NCBI GenBank assembly: GCA_009801085.1
Contig: VNWV01000012.1
Location: 310,001-374,000, forward strand
Source of the DNA: Lasiodiplodia sp. COLG20
Lineage: Eukaryota > Ascomycota > Dothideomycetes > Botryosphaeriales > Botryosphaeriaceae
Length of the DNA stretch: 64,000 nt
Direction: 5' to 3'
The notes below the pieces were generated by a model. That model did not search any database, had not been told where the DNA came from, and was given only the letters and a program-made list of their open reading frames with translations. Positions 63,886-64,000 of this stretch are shown here, piece after piece (the stretch's first letter is position 1; every line of letters starts with the position of its first letter). The position numbers and the translations under genes were made by a program.

Positions 63886-64000
63886 AGCGCGGGATGATAA
63901 TGCGAAGAGGTGTAACTACAATGTTAGCGTGGATCAATTCAAAAGCCCACCGAGGTTGCAGGGCGTTATGGGCAGAAAGCAGGCTCAACTGTCGAGCCTA

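Noticed and set aside
1..64000. CRISPR arrays, operons, insertion sequences, phage genes
   Set aside because: The window is clearly eukaryotic with spliceosomal introns throughout; no regularly spaced repeats or transposase/integrase frames were seen.

Overview
The window is nuclear DNA of a filamentous ascomycete (Pezizomycotina; class not resolved, a Dothideomycete is a guess). Support: about two dozen genes split by short introns (mostly 47-110 nt) with GT...CTAAC/CTGAC...AG signals, two Zn(II)2Cys6 regulators, a HET-domain gene, DUF3632, FAS1 and RNase T1-type secreted proteins, and no bacterial operon signals. I rebuilt the gene models by joining open frames at splice sites that keep phase and restore family motifs; exon coordinates are in each entry.

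Layout. 1-10.3 kb: the 3' end of a D-2-hydroxyacid dehydrogenase, then a Zn2Cys6 regulator, an allantoate-permease-type MFS transporter and, divergent from it, a full 5-oxoprolinase. The MFS/oxoprolinase intergenic region is rich in GATA sites, so this may be a small nitrogen-scavenging cluster. 10.6-16.7 kb: a small Cys protein resembling the complex III hinge subunit, aspartate aminotransferase, a DapA-family aldolase/lyase, and an Hsp9/Hsp12 stress protein. 18-24.1 kb: a secreted two-domain fasciclin protein with Pro/His decapeptide repeats, glutamate decarboxylase (with a MITE-like hairpin in intron 2), and a RING protein with an Asp/Tyr-rich tract. 24.3-26.9 kb: a HET-domain protein.

28-39.6 kb: cytosolic leucyl-tRNA synthetase, head-to-head with a small probable mitochondrial membrane protein; a second Zn2Cys6 regulator whose zinc cluster is spread over four exons, two of them only 14 and 11 nt; NADPH-cytochrome P450 reductase; a small Gly/Val-rich protein. 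40.8-52.7 kb: mitochondrial PDH-type kinase, a METTL7-like methyltransferase, a homeodomain-like/C2H2 factor, a guanyl-specific RNase of the T1 family, a DUF3632 protein and the succinate dehydrogenase flavoprotein. 53-64 kb: housekeeping genes POP1, a WBP11-like splicing factor, REC8 cohesin, UBP6 deubiquitinase and ARPC4, several in tight head-to-head pairs.

No CRISPR, tRNA, rRNA or autonomous transposon was seen. I found no convincing undescribed multi-gene system; the most notable items are the micro-exon zinc cluster, the hairpin insertion in the GAD intron, and the GATA-rich 5-oxoprolinase/transporter/regulator group.
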